From the NCBI RefSeq assembly GCF_003951315.1, contig NZ_QLJH01000005.1, forward strand, positions 139,818 through 203,817: DNA of 64,000 bases, read 5' to 3'. Position 1 is the first letter of the stretch. Each line of letters starts with the position of its first letter. This DNA is from Sphingomonas sp. S-NIH.Pt15_0812 (GTDB lineage: Bacteria > Pseudomonadota > Alphaproteobacteria > Sphingomonadales > Sphingomonadaceae). Below the pieces are notes generated by a model. It worked only from the letters and a program-made list of their open reading frames with translations, searched no databases and was not told the origin of the DNA. Both the position numbers and the translations under genes were made by a program. Positions 30,375 through 39,992 of this stretch are shown piece after piece.

Positions 30375-31733
30375 GTGAGCGGCGCGTTGACCGGCGGCGA
30401 CGTCCGACTGATCGGCGCGGCGCTGGCGGGCATCCTGCTGGCGGTGCTGATGATCGTGCGCGGTCGCCTCCATCCCTTTATCGGCCTGCTCTGCGGTGCG
30501 TTCACCGTCGGCCTGCTCGCTGGCCTGCCGCTGCCCGACATCGCCAAGGCGGTGCAGAAGGGCGTCGGCGACATCATCGGCGGCACCGGCCTGGTCGTGG
30601 CGCTCGGCCTGTCGCTGGGGGCGATGCTGCACCTCTCGGGCGCCGCCGCCGCGCTGGCCCGTGCGGCGCTGGGGCTGACCGGCGTGCGCGCCGCGCCCTG
30701 GGCGACGCTCGGCATCGCCATCGTCGTCGGCCTGCCGCTGTTCTTCGAGACGGGCCTCGTCCTGCTGCTGCCGATCGTGGTCGCGGCCGCGGAGGCGATG
30801 GCGGGGCCGGACGATGCCGATCGCGACTCCGCGCGCCTGCGCCTGATCATGCCGGCGCTGGCCGGCCTCGGCGTCGTCCACGCGCTGGTGCCGCCGCATC
30901 CGGGGCCGCTGCTGGCGGTCGAGGCGCTGGGCGCCAATCTCGGCCGCACCATGCTCTATGGCATCGTCATCGCAATCCCGACCGCGATCCTCGCCGGGCC
31001 GCTGCTGGCCAAGGTGACGACGCGCGGCGTCCGCCTCGCCCCGCCAGTCCTCGGCGATCATCAATTGGCGATCGCCACCCCCGCCTTGCCGCTGTCGCTG
31101 CTGATCGTGCTGTTGCCGGTGCTGCTGATCGCAACCGGCGAGCTGGGCCAATTGCTCCCCGGCCTGTCGGGCAGCACGGCGCTGGTCGCGGCGAGCAACC
31201 CCGTCGTGGCGCTGCTCGTCACCAACCTCCTCGCCTTGCCCCTGCTGTTCGGGCGGCGGCTGCGCGAGGCGGCGATCCAGGACGCGGTGTGGCAGGAGAC
31301 GATGGGCGCGGCGGGCGCGATCCTGCTGGCGATCGGCGCGGGCGGCGCGTTGAAGCAGGTCCTGGTCAGCGCCGGCCTGTCCGACCTGCTGGCCCGCGTC
31401 GTGTTGATGTATGCCATCTCGCCCTTGCTGCTCGGCTGGTTGGTCGCGGTCGGCATCCGTCTGGCGGCCGGGTCGGCGACGGTGGCGACGATCACCGCGG
31501 TCGGCGTGATGCCGGGCGTGGTGGCCAGTTCGGGCGTCTCGCCGGAGCTGGTCGTGCTGGCGATCGGCGCAGGCTCGGTCTTCTTCAGCCATGTCAACGA
31601 CCCCGGCTTCTGGCTGGTCAAAAGTTATGTCGGCACCAGTACGGCGGACACGTTCCGCACCTGGTCGCTGCTGGAGACGACCATCTCCGTCGTCGGGCTC
31701 GTGCTGGTCGTGGCGCTCAGCTATGTCGTTTGA
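30375..31733 (+). CDS. gntP: Gluconate:H+ symporter, GntP family
   Basis: 452 residues from GTG 30375. It has about 12 hydrophobic segments and the family landmarks GVGDIIGGTGLVVALGLSLG, VGLPLFFETGLVLLLPIV, LVPPHPGPLLAVEALGANLG and FFSHVNDPGFWLVKSY. GntP proteins import gluconate and related sugar acids across the inner membrane with protons. The gene is followed, with an 11-bp overlap, by a GntR-family regulator and then, on the other strand, gluconokinase, which fits a gluconate-use unit. Confidence 0.93.
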   Translation: MSGALTGGDVRLIGAALAGILLAVLMIVRGRLHPFIGLLCGAFTVGLLAGLPLPDIAKAVQKGVGDIIGGTGLVVALGLSLGAMLHLSGAAAALARAALGLTGVRAAPWATLGIAIVVGLPLFFETGLVLLLPIVVAAAEAMAGPDDADRDSARLRLIMPALAGLGVVHALVPPHPGPLLAVEALGANLGRTMLYGIVIAIPTAILAGPLLAKVTTRGVRLAPPVLGDHQLAIATPALPLSLLIVLLPVLLIATGELGQLLPGLSGSTALVAASNPVVALLVTNLLALPLLFGRRLREAAIQDAVWQETMGAAGAILLAIGAGGALKQVLVSAGLSDLLARVVLMYAISPLLLGWLVAVGIRLAAGSATVATITAVGVMPGVVASSGVSPELVVLAIGAGSVFFSHVNDPGFWLVKSYVGTSTADTFRTWSLLETTISVVGLVLVVALSYVV

Positions 31734-32439
31734 ACGACCCGATTTCGGACAGGGGGCGCGGGTGAGTGAGGGGCGACTGGCGGACCGGGCCTATACGGCG
31801 ATCGTCCGCATCATCACCGAGGAGGATCTGGCGATCGGCGATCGCCTGCCCTCCGAAAGCCGGCTGGCCGAAACGTTCGGCATGTCACGCACCATCGTCC
31901 GCGAGGCGCTGGCGCGGCTGGCGTCGGACGGGATCACCGAGGCGCGGCGCGGCGCCGGTTCCTATGTGAAGCGCCGCCCCTCCGCTCGGCTCGGCAGCCA
32001 TATGCCGATGGATGCGCTGGCGGCGACGCTCGGCACCTATGAAGTGCGCTTCGTGCTGGAGGCGGAGGCGGCGCGGCTGGCGGCGCAGCGTCGTTCGCCC
32101 GAGCAGATGGACGCGATCGAGGCGGCGCTGGCGGCCCTACGCACCGCGTTGCTGTCCAACGCCCCCGCGCATGACGAAGACTGGCTGCTGCACCGCACGA
32201 TCTTCGAGGCGACCGCCAATGCCGCCTTCGTGCCCGTCTTCGACCATTTGCAGGACGCGGTGATGCGCATCCTGCGCGCCGGCGTCGAAATCTCGCGCGC
32301 ACGGGCGCCGGAGGTGATCGGCGCGATGATGGAGGAGCATGACGCGATCGTCGACGCGATCCGCGCGCAGGATGCGGACGGCGCGGCGCTGGCGATGCGC
32401 TGGCATCTGTCGCAAGGGCGCAAGCGGCTGATGCCGTGA
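31723..32439 (+). CDS. GntR/FadR-family transcriptional regulator
   Basis: 238 residues from ATG 31723, which overlaps the permease end by 11 bases; a GTG at 31762 is an alternative start. An N-terminal winged helix (RLADRAYTAIVRIITEEDLA, LPSESRLAETFGMSRTIVRE, ALARLASDG) is followed by an all-helical FCD domain (FVLEAEAARLAAQRRSPEQM, LHRTIFEATANAAF, EHDAIVDAIRAQD) with His residues that usually hold a metal and an organic acid effector. It probably represses gntP/gntK until gluconate or a related acid is present. Confidence 0.9.
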   Translation: MSFERPDFGQGARVSEGRLADRAYTAIVRIITEEDLAIGDRLPSESRLAETFGMSRTIVREALARLASDGITEARRGAGSYVKRRPSARLGSHMPMDALAATLGTYEVRFVLEAEAARLAAQRRSPEQMDAIEAALAALRTALLSNAPAHDEDWLLHRTIFEATANAAFVPVFDHLQDAVMRILRAGVEISRARAPEVIGAMMEEHDAIVDAIRAQDADGAALAMRWHLSQGRKRLMP

Positions 32440-32453
32440 TGCGCCGTTTCCGG

Positions 32454-32993
32454 TCAGGCGGAGACGCCCTCCACCCAGTCGAGCACCGCGACGCTGAGAT
32501 CGTCCGGCGCGCGGGATGCATCGAGCGTGATCGCGCGCTCGTCGGGGCCCGGCCGTTCCAGGGTCGCGATCTGGCTGGCAAGCAGGCTGGACGGCATGTA
32601 ATGGCCCGCCCGGCTTTCCATCCGTCGTTCGATCTCCGCCGCGCCAGTGTCGAGCAGCACGAAATGGAGCGGCATCCCCGCCGCCGTCTCCAGCCGTTCG
32701 CGATAGACGCGCTTCAGCGCCGAACAGGCGGCGACCGCGACGCCGCCGGTGCGGGCCGCGTCCCCGATGGCGGCCCCCAGCCGGTCGAGCCATGGCCAGC
32801 GATCCGCGTCGGTCAGTGCGTGGCCGGCCTGCATCTTCGCGACGTTCTCGGCCGAATGATAGGAATCGCCTTCCAGCACCGGGCAGCCGAGCCGTTCGCC
32901 GAGCCGGGCCGACAGCGTCGACTTGCCGCTGCCGCTGACGCCCATGACCACGATGGCGCAGGGCTGGCTCGCTGGTGTCTCGCCTGGCATCAT
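32454..32993 (-). CDS. gntK: Gluconokinase
   Basis: 179 residues. P-loop VVMGVSGSGKSTLSARLGER is followed by the gluconate-kinase motifs FLEGD-like VLEGDSYHSAENVAKMQAGH, ALTDADRWPWLDRL, ACSALKRVYRERLE and SRAGHYMPSSLLASQ. The length is normal for the GntK/IdnK family. It phosphorylates gluconate to 6-phosphogluconate in the cytoplasm, the entry to the Entner-Doudoroff pathway. It is convergent with the GntR gene (14 bases between stops), placing uptake, control and phosphorylation side by side. Confidence 0.93.
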   Translation of the reverse strand: MMPGETPASQPCAIVVMGVSGSGKSTLSARLGERLGCPVLEGDSYHSAENVAKMQAGHALTDADRWPWLDRLGAAIGDAARTGGVAVAACSALKRVYRERLETAAGMPLHFVLLDTGAAEIERRMESRAGHYMPSSLLASQIATLERPGPDERAITLDASRAPDDLSVAVLDWVEGVSA

Positions 32994-33193
32994 CGCGCGT
33001 CCTTCATCCCTTCACGGCCCGCAAGGCCGCATCGCCGACCGATGACGGGCCGATGCGGACTTGACCATTACGACCTTTGTCGCAGTCGTCGGGTCGGCGA
33101 CCCGACCCTATCGACGGGGTTCAACACCCTGGGCAGGCGATTGGCCCCGGCGCGCATATGACGCGCAGCACAGCCCCTGACGGAGAGAGCGCG

Positions 33194-36100
33194 ATGACCA
33201 TCCGACCAGCCATGACCCGCCTGACCGGCCGGGCGGCGGCCCTGCTGCTCGCCGGCACCACCCTGACCCCGGCCGCATGGCTGCCCACCGCGCACGCCGC
33301 CCCGGCGCGGGGTGGCGGCACCTCCGCCTATCTCACCGCCCCCGCCGACCCGCGCGCCGTGACCGTGACGGCTCCGAAGGATGGCGTCGCCGATGCGACC
33401 GCCGCCATCCAGCAGGCGATCGACTCGGTCGCGGCGAAGGGCGGCGGCGGCCTCGTCTTCCTGCCGAGCGGTCACTATCGCCTGTCGCGGACGCTCTACA
33501 TATGGCCGGGGGTGCGGCTGTTCGGCGTCGGACGGACGCGGCCGGTCTTCGTGCTCGCCCCCAACACGCCGGGGTTCCAGCGCGGGGTCGGCAGCATGAT
33601 CTTCTTCACCGGCAACCGCCGCGCCGCGCCCGGCGAACCCGCCGCGCCGCCCGTGCCCGTGCCGCCGCCGACCAGCGTGCCGTTCGATCCGGGCATCGCC
33701 GATGCCAATTCCGGCACCTTCTATTCCGCGATGAGCAATGTCGATTTCCGCATCGGCGACGGCAATCCGGCGGCGACCGCCGTGCGCTTCCACGCGGCGC
33801 AGCACGCCTATCTCAGCCATATCGATTTCCACCTGGGCGGCGCTCTCGCCGGCATCTACCAGGTCGGCAATCTGGGCATGGACCTGCGCTTCCATGGCGG
33901 ACGCTATGGCATCCTGACCGAAAAGCCATCGCCCGCCTGGCCGTACACGCTGCTCGACTCCAGCTTCGACGGCCAGCGCGACGCCGCGATCCGCGAGCAT
34001 GAGGCGGGGCTGACGCTGGTCAACACCGTGTTCCGCAACGTGCCGATCGGTGTGGAGATCGATCGCGGCTATGGCGACTGGCTGTGGGGATCGGACGTCC
34101 GGTTCGAGAATGTCTCGCAGGCCGGTGTCGTCATCAGCAACGAGGGCAATGCCTATACGCAGGTCGGGTTCGAGAATGCGGTGGCCAGCAACACGCCGGT
34201 CTTCGCCCGCTTCCGCGACAGCGGCAAGACGGTGCCCGGATCGGGCACGCGCTATCAGGTGCGGGCATTCACCTATGGCCTGACGTTGCCCGGCCTCGGC
34301 ACGATGGGCCGGTCCGAAACGCGGATGGACGCCGCTCCGGTCGCGCGGCTACCCGGACAGCGCGCCAGTGCGATCCGCGCGATGCCGGCCGTGGCGAGCT
34401 GGACCAATGTCCGGGACCTGGGCGTGCGCGGCGACAACGCGACCGACGACACCGCCGCGCTGCAACGCGCGATCGACACGCACCGGGTGCTCTATTTCCC
34501 CGCCGGCTTCTACCGCGTCACCGATACGCTGAAGCTGCGGCGCGACAGCGTGCTGATCGGCCTCCACCCCAGCCTGACCCAGATCGTGCTGGCGGAGGAC
34601 AGCCCGGCGTTCCGCGGCATCGGCAGTCCGCGTGGTTTGATCGAAAGCGCGCGCGGCGGCGATGCGATCGTATCCGGCCTCGGCCTGGATAGCGGCGGGC
34701 GCAACCCGCGCGCCACCGCGCTGCTCTGGCGCGCGGGCGCGGCGTCGCTGGTCGACGACGTCAAGTTCCAGGGCGGCCATGGCACGTTCCTCGCCGATGG
34801 CAGGCGCACCGATCCCTATAATGCCGACCATAGCGGCGATGCCGATCCGACCAAGCGCTGGGACGGGCAGTTCGCCAGCCTGTGGGTGACGGATGGCGGC
34901 GGCGGCACGTTCAACGGGCTGTGGACGCCCAACACCTTCGCCTCGGCCGGTCTCTACGTGTCCGATACCGACACGCCGGGCCATGTCTACCAGATGTCGG
35001 CCGAGCATCACCGCCGCGCCGAGATCGTGCTCGACCGGGTCCGCCACTGGCGCTTCCTGGCCCCCCAGACCGAGGAGGAGGCGGGTGAGAGCCGCGACGC
35101 CGTGTCGCTGGAGGTGCGCAACTCGCAGGACATATTGTTCGCCAATTACCATGGCTACCGGGTCACCCGTTCGATCCAGCCCGCCCCCAGCGCGGTGGCT
35201 CTCTACGGGTCGAACGACCTCCGATTCCGCAACGTGCATGTGAACGGCGAAAGCGGTTTCGCGACCTGTGACGCCAATGGCTGCGGCACCTATCTGCGCG
35301 CGAGCAAATATCCCTATGCCAATGCGATCATCGACGTGACGCGCGGCGCGGCGGTGCGCGAGCGCGAATTCGCGGTGCTCGACGTGACCGACGCCCCCCT
35401 GCCCCCGCCTGGCGCGACGCTGGCACCGGTCACGAAGCTGGCCGATGGCTTTTACTCGCTCGGTGGCGGCGCGGTCGACGGCAAGGGCCAGCTCTACTTC
35501 GTCGATCGCTACTTCCAGCGCATCCATGGCTGGACCGCGGCCACGGGCCTGTCGATCGTCGCCGACGCGCCGCTCGATCCGGTCAACCTGGTCGCGGACC
35601 GGTCGGGCAAGCTGATGGTCCTGTCCTCGGCCGGTCCGGCGGCGACCGTCTACAGCCTAGACCCTGCGCATCCGCAGGACGTGCGCATCATCGCGCCGAC
35701 CGCCGGCACCGACCGCGCCGGCGCGATGCTGGCGTTGCCGGGCAGCTTCTGGAACAATGGTGAGTTCCGCGATCAATATGATCCCGCCACCGACCATTTC
35801 ACCACGCTGGCCGAGATGTTCGCGCGTGACGCGGCGGCCCCCAAGTCCAACCATTATGTCTCGGCCGACGGCAGCGTGGCGCTCCCGGCCTTCCGCGTGT
35901 GGCAGCAGGGGCCGGCCAATCATATCGGCTGGCGCTTCTCCGACACGCTCGACACCTATGGCTTCGTCACCGGCACGGTGGGCGAGCGGGTCTATGTCGC
36001 CAATGGGTCGGAGGATCGCACCTATAGCGCGCTGCTCGGCCCCGGCGGCGCCCTGACCGACCTCCGCCCCTTCGCGCCGCGCGGCGGCGAGAGCGTCGCC

Positions 36101-36280
36101 AAGGGACCGGACGGCCGCGTCTATGTCGCGAACGGACAGGTGTTCGTCTATGGCGCGGATGGGCAGGAGGCAGGGTGGATCGACGTGCCCGACCGGCCGC
36201 TGCAACTGCTGTTCGGTGGAGAGGACGGGCGCACGCTGTTCATCCTCACGCATCACACGCTCTACAGCGCGCGGCCTTGA
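33194..36280 (+). CDS. Large exported beta-helix protein with C-terminal propeller, paralogue
   Basis: 1028 residues from ATG 33194, with GGAGAGAG before it. The signal peptide region is followed by two pectate_lyase_3-type repeats (VTAPKDGVADATAAIQQAID near residue 60; LGVRGDNATDDTAALQRAID near residue 415) and a C-terminal propeller-like part (KLADGFYSLGGGAVDGKGQL, VNLVADRSGKL, YVANGQVFVYGADG). It matches the protein at 23512-26514 along its whole length, with many identical stretches such as SAEHH-RAEIVLD and HRV-Y-P-G-YRVTDTL. Likely role: extracellular or periplasmic glycan degradation. Confidence 0.82.
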   Translation: MTIRPAMTRLTGRAAALLLAGTTLTPAAWLPTAHAAPARGGGTSAYLTAPADPRAVTVTAPKDGVADATAAIQQAIDSVAAKGGGGLVFLPSGHYRLSRTLYIWPGVRLFGVGRTRPVFVLAPNTPGFQRGVGSMIFFTGNRRAAPGEPAAPPVPVPPPTSVPFDPGIADANSGTFYSAMSNVDFRIGDGNPAATAVRFHAAQHAYLSHIDFHLGGALAGIYQVGNLGMDLRFHGGRYGILTEKPSPAWPYTLLDSSFDGQRDAAIREHEAGLTLVNTVFRNVPIGVEIDRGYGDWLWGSDVRFENVSQAGVVISNEGNAYTQVGFENAVASNTPVFARFRDSGKTVPGSGTRYQVRAFTYGLTLPGLGTMGRSETRMDAAPVARLPGQRASAIRAMPAVASWTNVRDLGVRGDNATDDTAALQRAIDTHRVLYFPAGFYRVTDTLKLRRDSVLIGLHPSLTQIVLAEDSPAFRGIGSPRGLIESARGGDAIVSGLGLDSGGRNPRATALLWRAGAASLVDDVKFQGGHGTFLADGRRTDPYNADHSGDADPTKRWDGQFASLWVTDGGGGTFNGLWTPNTFASAGLYVSDTDTPGHVYQMSAEHHRRAEIVLDRVRHWRFLAPQTEEEAGESRDAVSLEVRNSQDILFANYHGYRVTRSIQPAPSAVALYGSNDLRFRNVHVNGESGFATCDANGCGTYLRASKYPYANAIIDVTRGAAVREREFAVLDVTDAPLPPPGATLAPVTKLADGFYSLGGGAVDGKGQLYFVDRYFQRIHGWTAATGLSIVADAPLDPVNLVADRSGKLMVLSSAGPAATVYSLDPAHPQDVRIIAPTAGTDRAGAMLALPGSFWNNGEFRDQYDPATDHFTTLAEMFARDAAAPKSNHYVSADGSVALPAFRVWQQGPANHIGWRFSDTLDTYGFVTGTVGERVYVANGSEDRTYSALLGPGGALTDLRPFAPRGGESVAKGPDGRVYVANGQVFVYGADGQEAGWIDVPDRPLQLLFGGEDGRTLFILTHHTLYSARP

Positions 36281-36298
36281 GGCCGATCGGCGCGGTGG

Positions 36299-36505
36299 TC
36301 AGATCGTGATCGGGAAATCCGATCGCCGCGCCAGCATCGTCATGTTGCCAAAGGGGATCATCTCGGCGCTGTCGACATATTGGATGTAGAGCCGGTGGCG
36401 CTCGCGCTCGTCCCAGGCCAGGGCACGGCCGACCATCTCGCTCAGGCGTCCGCGGTCGACCCGCTTGCTCCGCGTCGCATCGTCCGAATGCCGAAGGAGA
36501 AGCAT
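36299..36505 (-). CDS. Small hypothetical protein
   Basis: 68 residues from ATG 36505, with GGAGGGCGGAG closely upstream. It is basic at the N terminus (LLLRHSDDATRSKRVDRGRL), then VGRALAWDERERHRLYIQYV, and ends MTMLARRSDFPITI. No family was recognised. It follows the beta-helix gene on the opposite strand. The good ribosome site and codon use support a real gene, but not strongly. Confidence 0.5.
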   Translation of the reverse strand: MLLLRHSDDATRSKRVDRGRLSEMVGRALAWDERERHRLYIQYVDSAEMIPFGNMTMLARRSDFPITI

Positions 36506-36612
36506 CGTCTCCGCCCTCCAATTGACCGCGCTCACCGTTCGTCTCCGCTTCTGTGCGCTGCCAATCCGCACGGCCACTGGCCGTTCCACTAATTTCCCTT
36601 GTTTAAAGCGAT

Positions 36613-36882
36613 TTAACCTAATCCGGGCTCATTCGCGGTTAGATCGGTCCGAATCGGCGACGATCGGGGAATGACGGTCGCCACGATGATATGGGCCAGG
36701 GACTGACCGACGCTGTTCTCGATATCGAGCTGCCAATGTCCCTCATCGACAAAGCCCGGATGGTCGGACAGGTAGCGTCCCAGATGGCGTACCGCCTCGT
36801 TGCGCGCCTCGCCGAGATCGACGCACTCGATGCTCTTCGTGGCCTCCGGGCTGTTCCGGAGCTTGAGAATGAAACGAGCCAT
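36613..36882 (-). CDS. DUF6894-like small protein
   Basis: 89 residues from ATG 36882 (MARFILKLRNSPEATKSIEC). The pattern of a short beta-strand start, VDLGEARNEAVRHLGRYLSD, then DEGHWQLDIENSVGQSLAHI and IVATVIPR fits the DUF6894 family of small alphaproteobacterial proteins, whose function is unknown. The frame is open to 36987 but the extra residues do not fit. It lies apart from the neighbouring sugar genes, with no clear operon. Confidence 0.65.
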   Translation of the reverse strand: MARFILKLRNSPEATKSIECVDLGEARNEAVRHLGRYLSDHPGFVDEGHWQLDIENSVGQSLAHIIVATVIPRSSPIRTDLTANEPGLG

Positions 36883-37218
36883 GCATCTGTCGCATGACGA
36901 CCGCCATGCGCTCCTTGAATTGTCCGGGAGGGCGAGCATAGCATCCTCCGCGCATGGGTCCCTGATGTGGATCGGATTACCCGGCATCCCGTCGCATCCG
37001 GGCGCTTATCGATGGCGCGCCCATGGGGTCGGCCAGTCGACGGTGTTACGGTACGTCAAATGCCCCCATGCTACGGCACCTGCCTGGCAGAACACTTGCC
37101 GGCCAAGCCGATTTGACTTGCAAGCGTCAGAGCGACCTTCCACGTTCAAATCCAAAGGGCGAGAGTAGCGATCGCATCCCGGTCGTGCCTCCGATCCATG
37201 ATCATGGGAGGAATGGGG
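36883..37218. other. Intergenic gap before GH97
   Basis: 336 bases between divergent genes. No convincing gene was seen. The last part is probably the GH97 promoter zone (TTTGACTTGCAAG at about 37108), and a GGGAGG ribosome site lies at 37206-37211. Confidence 0.4.
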
Positions 37219-39084
37219 ATGGGACGATCGACAGGCCGGGGATCGCGGCTCTTCCCTGGCGTCTGCGGCCTGGCCCTGACCTGTATCGCGGGGATCACGC
37301 CTATTGGCGCCGCGCAGGCCAAGACCGTGCAGGTCACCAGTCCCGATGGCAAGGTGCAGGCGCTACTGGCGGACGACGGCGGCCACCTGTCCTACCGCGT
37401 CGCCATCGATGGACGGCCGATCCTCGACCCGTCACCGCTCCGAATGCGGGTGGATGGCATCGAACTGGGCGATGGTGCGTCCATCGGCGCCGTTCGCCGC
37501 GACAGGACCGACAGCCGCTACCGCTTCTTCGGCGCCAAGGCCGCGGCGATCGACCGCAGCACCATCGCGCATGTGTCGCTCACCACCCATGGCACGACGT
37601 TCGAGGCGGATGTTCGCGTCGCAAATGACGGGGTCGGCGTCCGCCTGCGCCTGCCCGCCAAAGCCGGCCGGAGGATCGAGGCGGATCATTCGGGCTGGAC
37701 GCTTGCCGCCGCCGATCCGCGCGTCTGGGTGACGCCGCGGGATCCCGGCTATGAGGCGATCTACGAGAAGAAGACGCTAGGCGAACTGGCCGGCGAGCCG
37801 CTCGGCCTGCCCCTGACGGCCAAGGTCGACCGCTATTGGGTCACGATCAGCGAGGCCGCCACGGCCGGCTATGGCGACATGTCGATCACGCCGGATGCCA
37901 GTGGGCGGCTGACGGGCGATCTCTATGCCGATCCCAAGGGTTGGCGCACCGACAGGGCGGTCGTCCAGCCGTGGCGGGTGACGATCGTCGCGCGCGACCT
38001 GACCGGCCTGGTCAACACGACGCTGATCCAGAACCTCAACCCGCCTCCCTCGCCCGCGCTCGCCGCCGCGCCATGGATCCGACCGGGCCGGTCGAGCTGG
38101 CAGTGGCTCGCCATCGGCGCGCCGCTGGAGGCGGACCAGCATCAATGGGTCGATTGGACCCGGCAGCTCGGCTACGAATATTATCTGGTCGACGAGGGTT
38201 GGGCCGCTTGGAAGCGCCCATGGGACACGCTGGCGGACACGGTGAGATACGCCCGGTCGCAGGGTGTCGGCATCTGGATCTGGGTCGACAGCAAGGAGAT
38301 GGTCGAGCCGGCGCAGCGCCGCGCCACGCTGCGTCGCTACGCGGCTATGGGCATCGTCGGCGTGAAGGTCGATTTCCCTGGGCATCCCGACCATGTCTGG
38401 ACGCAATGGTATGAGGATTTCGCACGCGATGCCGCGGCCGACAGGCTGATGGTCGACTATCACGGCGCGGTGAAGCCCACGGGCACCGAACGGACCTGGC
38501 CCAACATCCTGACGCGGGAGGCGGTGCGGGGTCATGAATGGCAGATCACCCGGTACAAGCGGGTGCTGCCCGCCGACCACGACACCATCATCCCCTTCAC
38601 CCGCTATATCGTCGGGCCGGGCGACTATACGCCGACGGTGTTCGAGCCGGAGGAATTGCAGGGCAACAGCTGGTCGCACGAACTGGCGCAGGCGATCATC
38701 TTCACCTCCCCCTATCTCTCGTTCGGCGGCCATCCACGCACCTATCTGGCGAACCCGGCGGTCGACCTGCTGAAGGCGGTCCCCGCGGTCTATGACGAGA
38801 CCATCGTCCTGCCGGGCAGCGATCCCGGCACGCTGGCGGGCTTTGCCCGACGGCGTGGCCGTCAATGGTTCGTCGCGGTCATCAACGGCTCATCGGCGAG
38901 ATCGTTGACGATCGACCTGCGCTTCCTCGGCAAGGGTGACTGGTCGCTCCTGTCGTTCGCCGACGATGCGGCGCGGACCGATACCTACGACCGGACGGAG
39001 CGCATGGTCCGGTCGAACGGCTCCATCAAGGTCCCCCTGCGCGCGCAGGGCGGGTTCGCCGGCTGGCTGCGCCCGGCGCGCTGA
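37219..39084 (+). CDS. Glycoside hydrolase family 97 protein (alpha-glucosidase/alpha-galactosidase-like)
   Basis: 621 residues from ATG 37219, seven bases after GGGAGG; in-frame ATGs at 37198 and 37213 are possible. A signal peptide ends near GAAQA-KT. The N-terminal beta-sandwich (VTSPDGKVQALLADDGGHLS) leads to a TIM barrel with WQWLAIGAPLEADQHQW, YEYYLVDEGWAAW and IVGVKVDFPGHPDH, where Asp is the expected nucleophile of the retaining (galactosidase-like) GH97 branch. LTREAVRGHE may hold the acid/base. A C-terminal beta domain ends FAGWLRPAR. It belongs to the sugar-use region. Confidence 0.9.
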   Translation: MGRSTGRGSRLFPGVCGLALTCIAGITPIGAAQAKTVQVTSPDGKVQALLADDGGHLSYRVAIDGRPILDPSPLRMRVDGIELGDGASIGAVRRDRTDSRYRFFGAKAAAIDRSTIAHVSLTTHGTTFEADVRVANDGVGVRLRLPAKAGRRIEADHSGWTLAAADPRVWVTPRDPGYEAIYEKKTLGELAGEPLGLPLTAKVDRYWVTISEAATAGYGDMSITPDASGRLTGDLYADPKGWRTDRAVVQPWRVTIVARDLTGLVNTTLIQNLNPPPSPALAAAPWIRPGRSSWQWLAIGAPLEADQHQWVDWTRQLGYEYYLVDEGWAAWKRPWDTLADTVRYARSQGVGIWIWVDSKEMVEPAQRRATLRRYAAMGIVGVKVDFPGHPDHVWTQWYEDFARDAAADRLMVDYHGAVKPTGTERTWPNILTREAVRGHEWQITRYKRVLPADHDTIIPFTRYIVGPGDYTPTVFEPEELQGNSWSHELAQAIIFTSPYLSFGGHPRTYLANPAVDLLKAVPAVYDETIVLPGSDPGTLAGFARRRGRQWFVAVINGSSARSLTIDLRFLGKGDWSLLSFADDAARTDTYDRTERMVRSNGSIKVPLRAQGGFAGWLRPAR

Positions 39085-39189
39085 TCGACCTGGTTTACTC
39101 GCTCTTGCGATCGGAAAGCGACGGCAAAGGGGGACGATCAACACGGGGAGCGTCACCGTCTGACGCCCCTGTGCCGATCCGGTCAGTCC

Positions 39190-39807
39190 TCAATAATTGT
39201 CGCGGTCGTCGCTGCCGTCATTGCCGCCATCGTTGCCGTCGTCGTAATAGTTGTTGACGATGGTCTCTTCGGGCTGATCGACAAAGCCCTGCCCGCCGCC
39301 GAACATACCGCCACCGCCATTATGGCGGCCGAACATGTCGGACAGGCCGCTGAACAGCATCTCGCCTCCGGCGACGCCCGCCGCCGTGGTGCCGGCATTA
39401 CGCAGGAAGCTGCCGAGCCCGCTTTGCGCGGAGAACAGGCCGGGACGCTGCTGCGGCGGCACGGAGGCATAATCGGGCTGCGGCGGCGCATAACTCGGCT
39501 GCGCCGGCTGCCCCCAGGGCGAGGCCTGGCTCTGTTGCGGGGGCAGGAAGCTGGATGCGGCGGCCGGCGGCGCGACGCGATAGGTCATCTCGCGAAGCTC
39601 GCCTTCCAGCTCGGCGATGCGGGCTTGCGCGGCGTGCAGCGACTGGTCCGCGACGATCGCGTGCTGCACCAGCCAATAGCCTGCATCGGAATTGCCGCCG
39701 AGCGTCTGGCGGATCATGCCATCGGCCTCCTGATCCTTGGGCACGCCCCTGGCATAAGCCAGATCCTGCAGGAACCGCGTGAGCAACTGGCGTTCGTCCG
39801 GCGTCAT
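39190..39807 (-). CDS. DUF2076-family protein
   Basis: 205 residues from ATG 39807, with AAGGAG upstream. The N-terminal DUF2076 part (MTPDERQLLTRFLQDLAYAR, then DAGYWLVQHAIVADQSLHAA and a short coiled coil) is followed by a Pro/Gln-rich stretch, a Gly/Ala hydrophobic segment (GTTAAGVAGGEMLFSG) and an acidic Asn/Asp-rich C terminus (YYDDGNDGGNDGSDDRDNY). The layout is typical of the family, which is described as possible periplasmic ligand-binding sensor proteins; the actual role is unknown. Confidence 0.85.
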   Translation of the reverse strand: MTPDERQLLTRFLQDLAYARGVPKDQEADGMIRQTLGGNSDAGYWLVQHAIVADQSLHAAQARIAELEGELREMTYRVAPPAAASSFLPPQQSQASPWGQPAQPSYAPPQPDYASVPPQQRPGLFSAQSGLGSFLRNAGTTAAGVAGGEMLFSGLSDMFGRHNGGGGMFGGGQGFVDQPEETIVNNYYDDGNDGGNDGSDDRDNY

Positions 39808-39992
39808 TCCATTCTCCTTCGACGATGCCGAAGATGAGGCGCGACGCCGCAGGATCAATGTTCGATGGACGGCTTACCGGAATTTCATCAAGCCATCATG
39901 ATGGCGGGGCGATCCGGCCATCGCCCCGCCCCGCGCGCTGACATGTTCCTCGACCCGCCCGAGGCATCCGACGTCGGATCGCGGCCCCGAGA

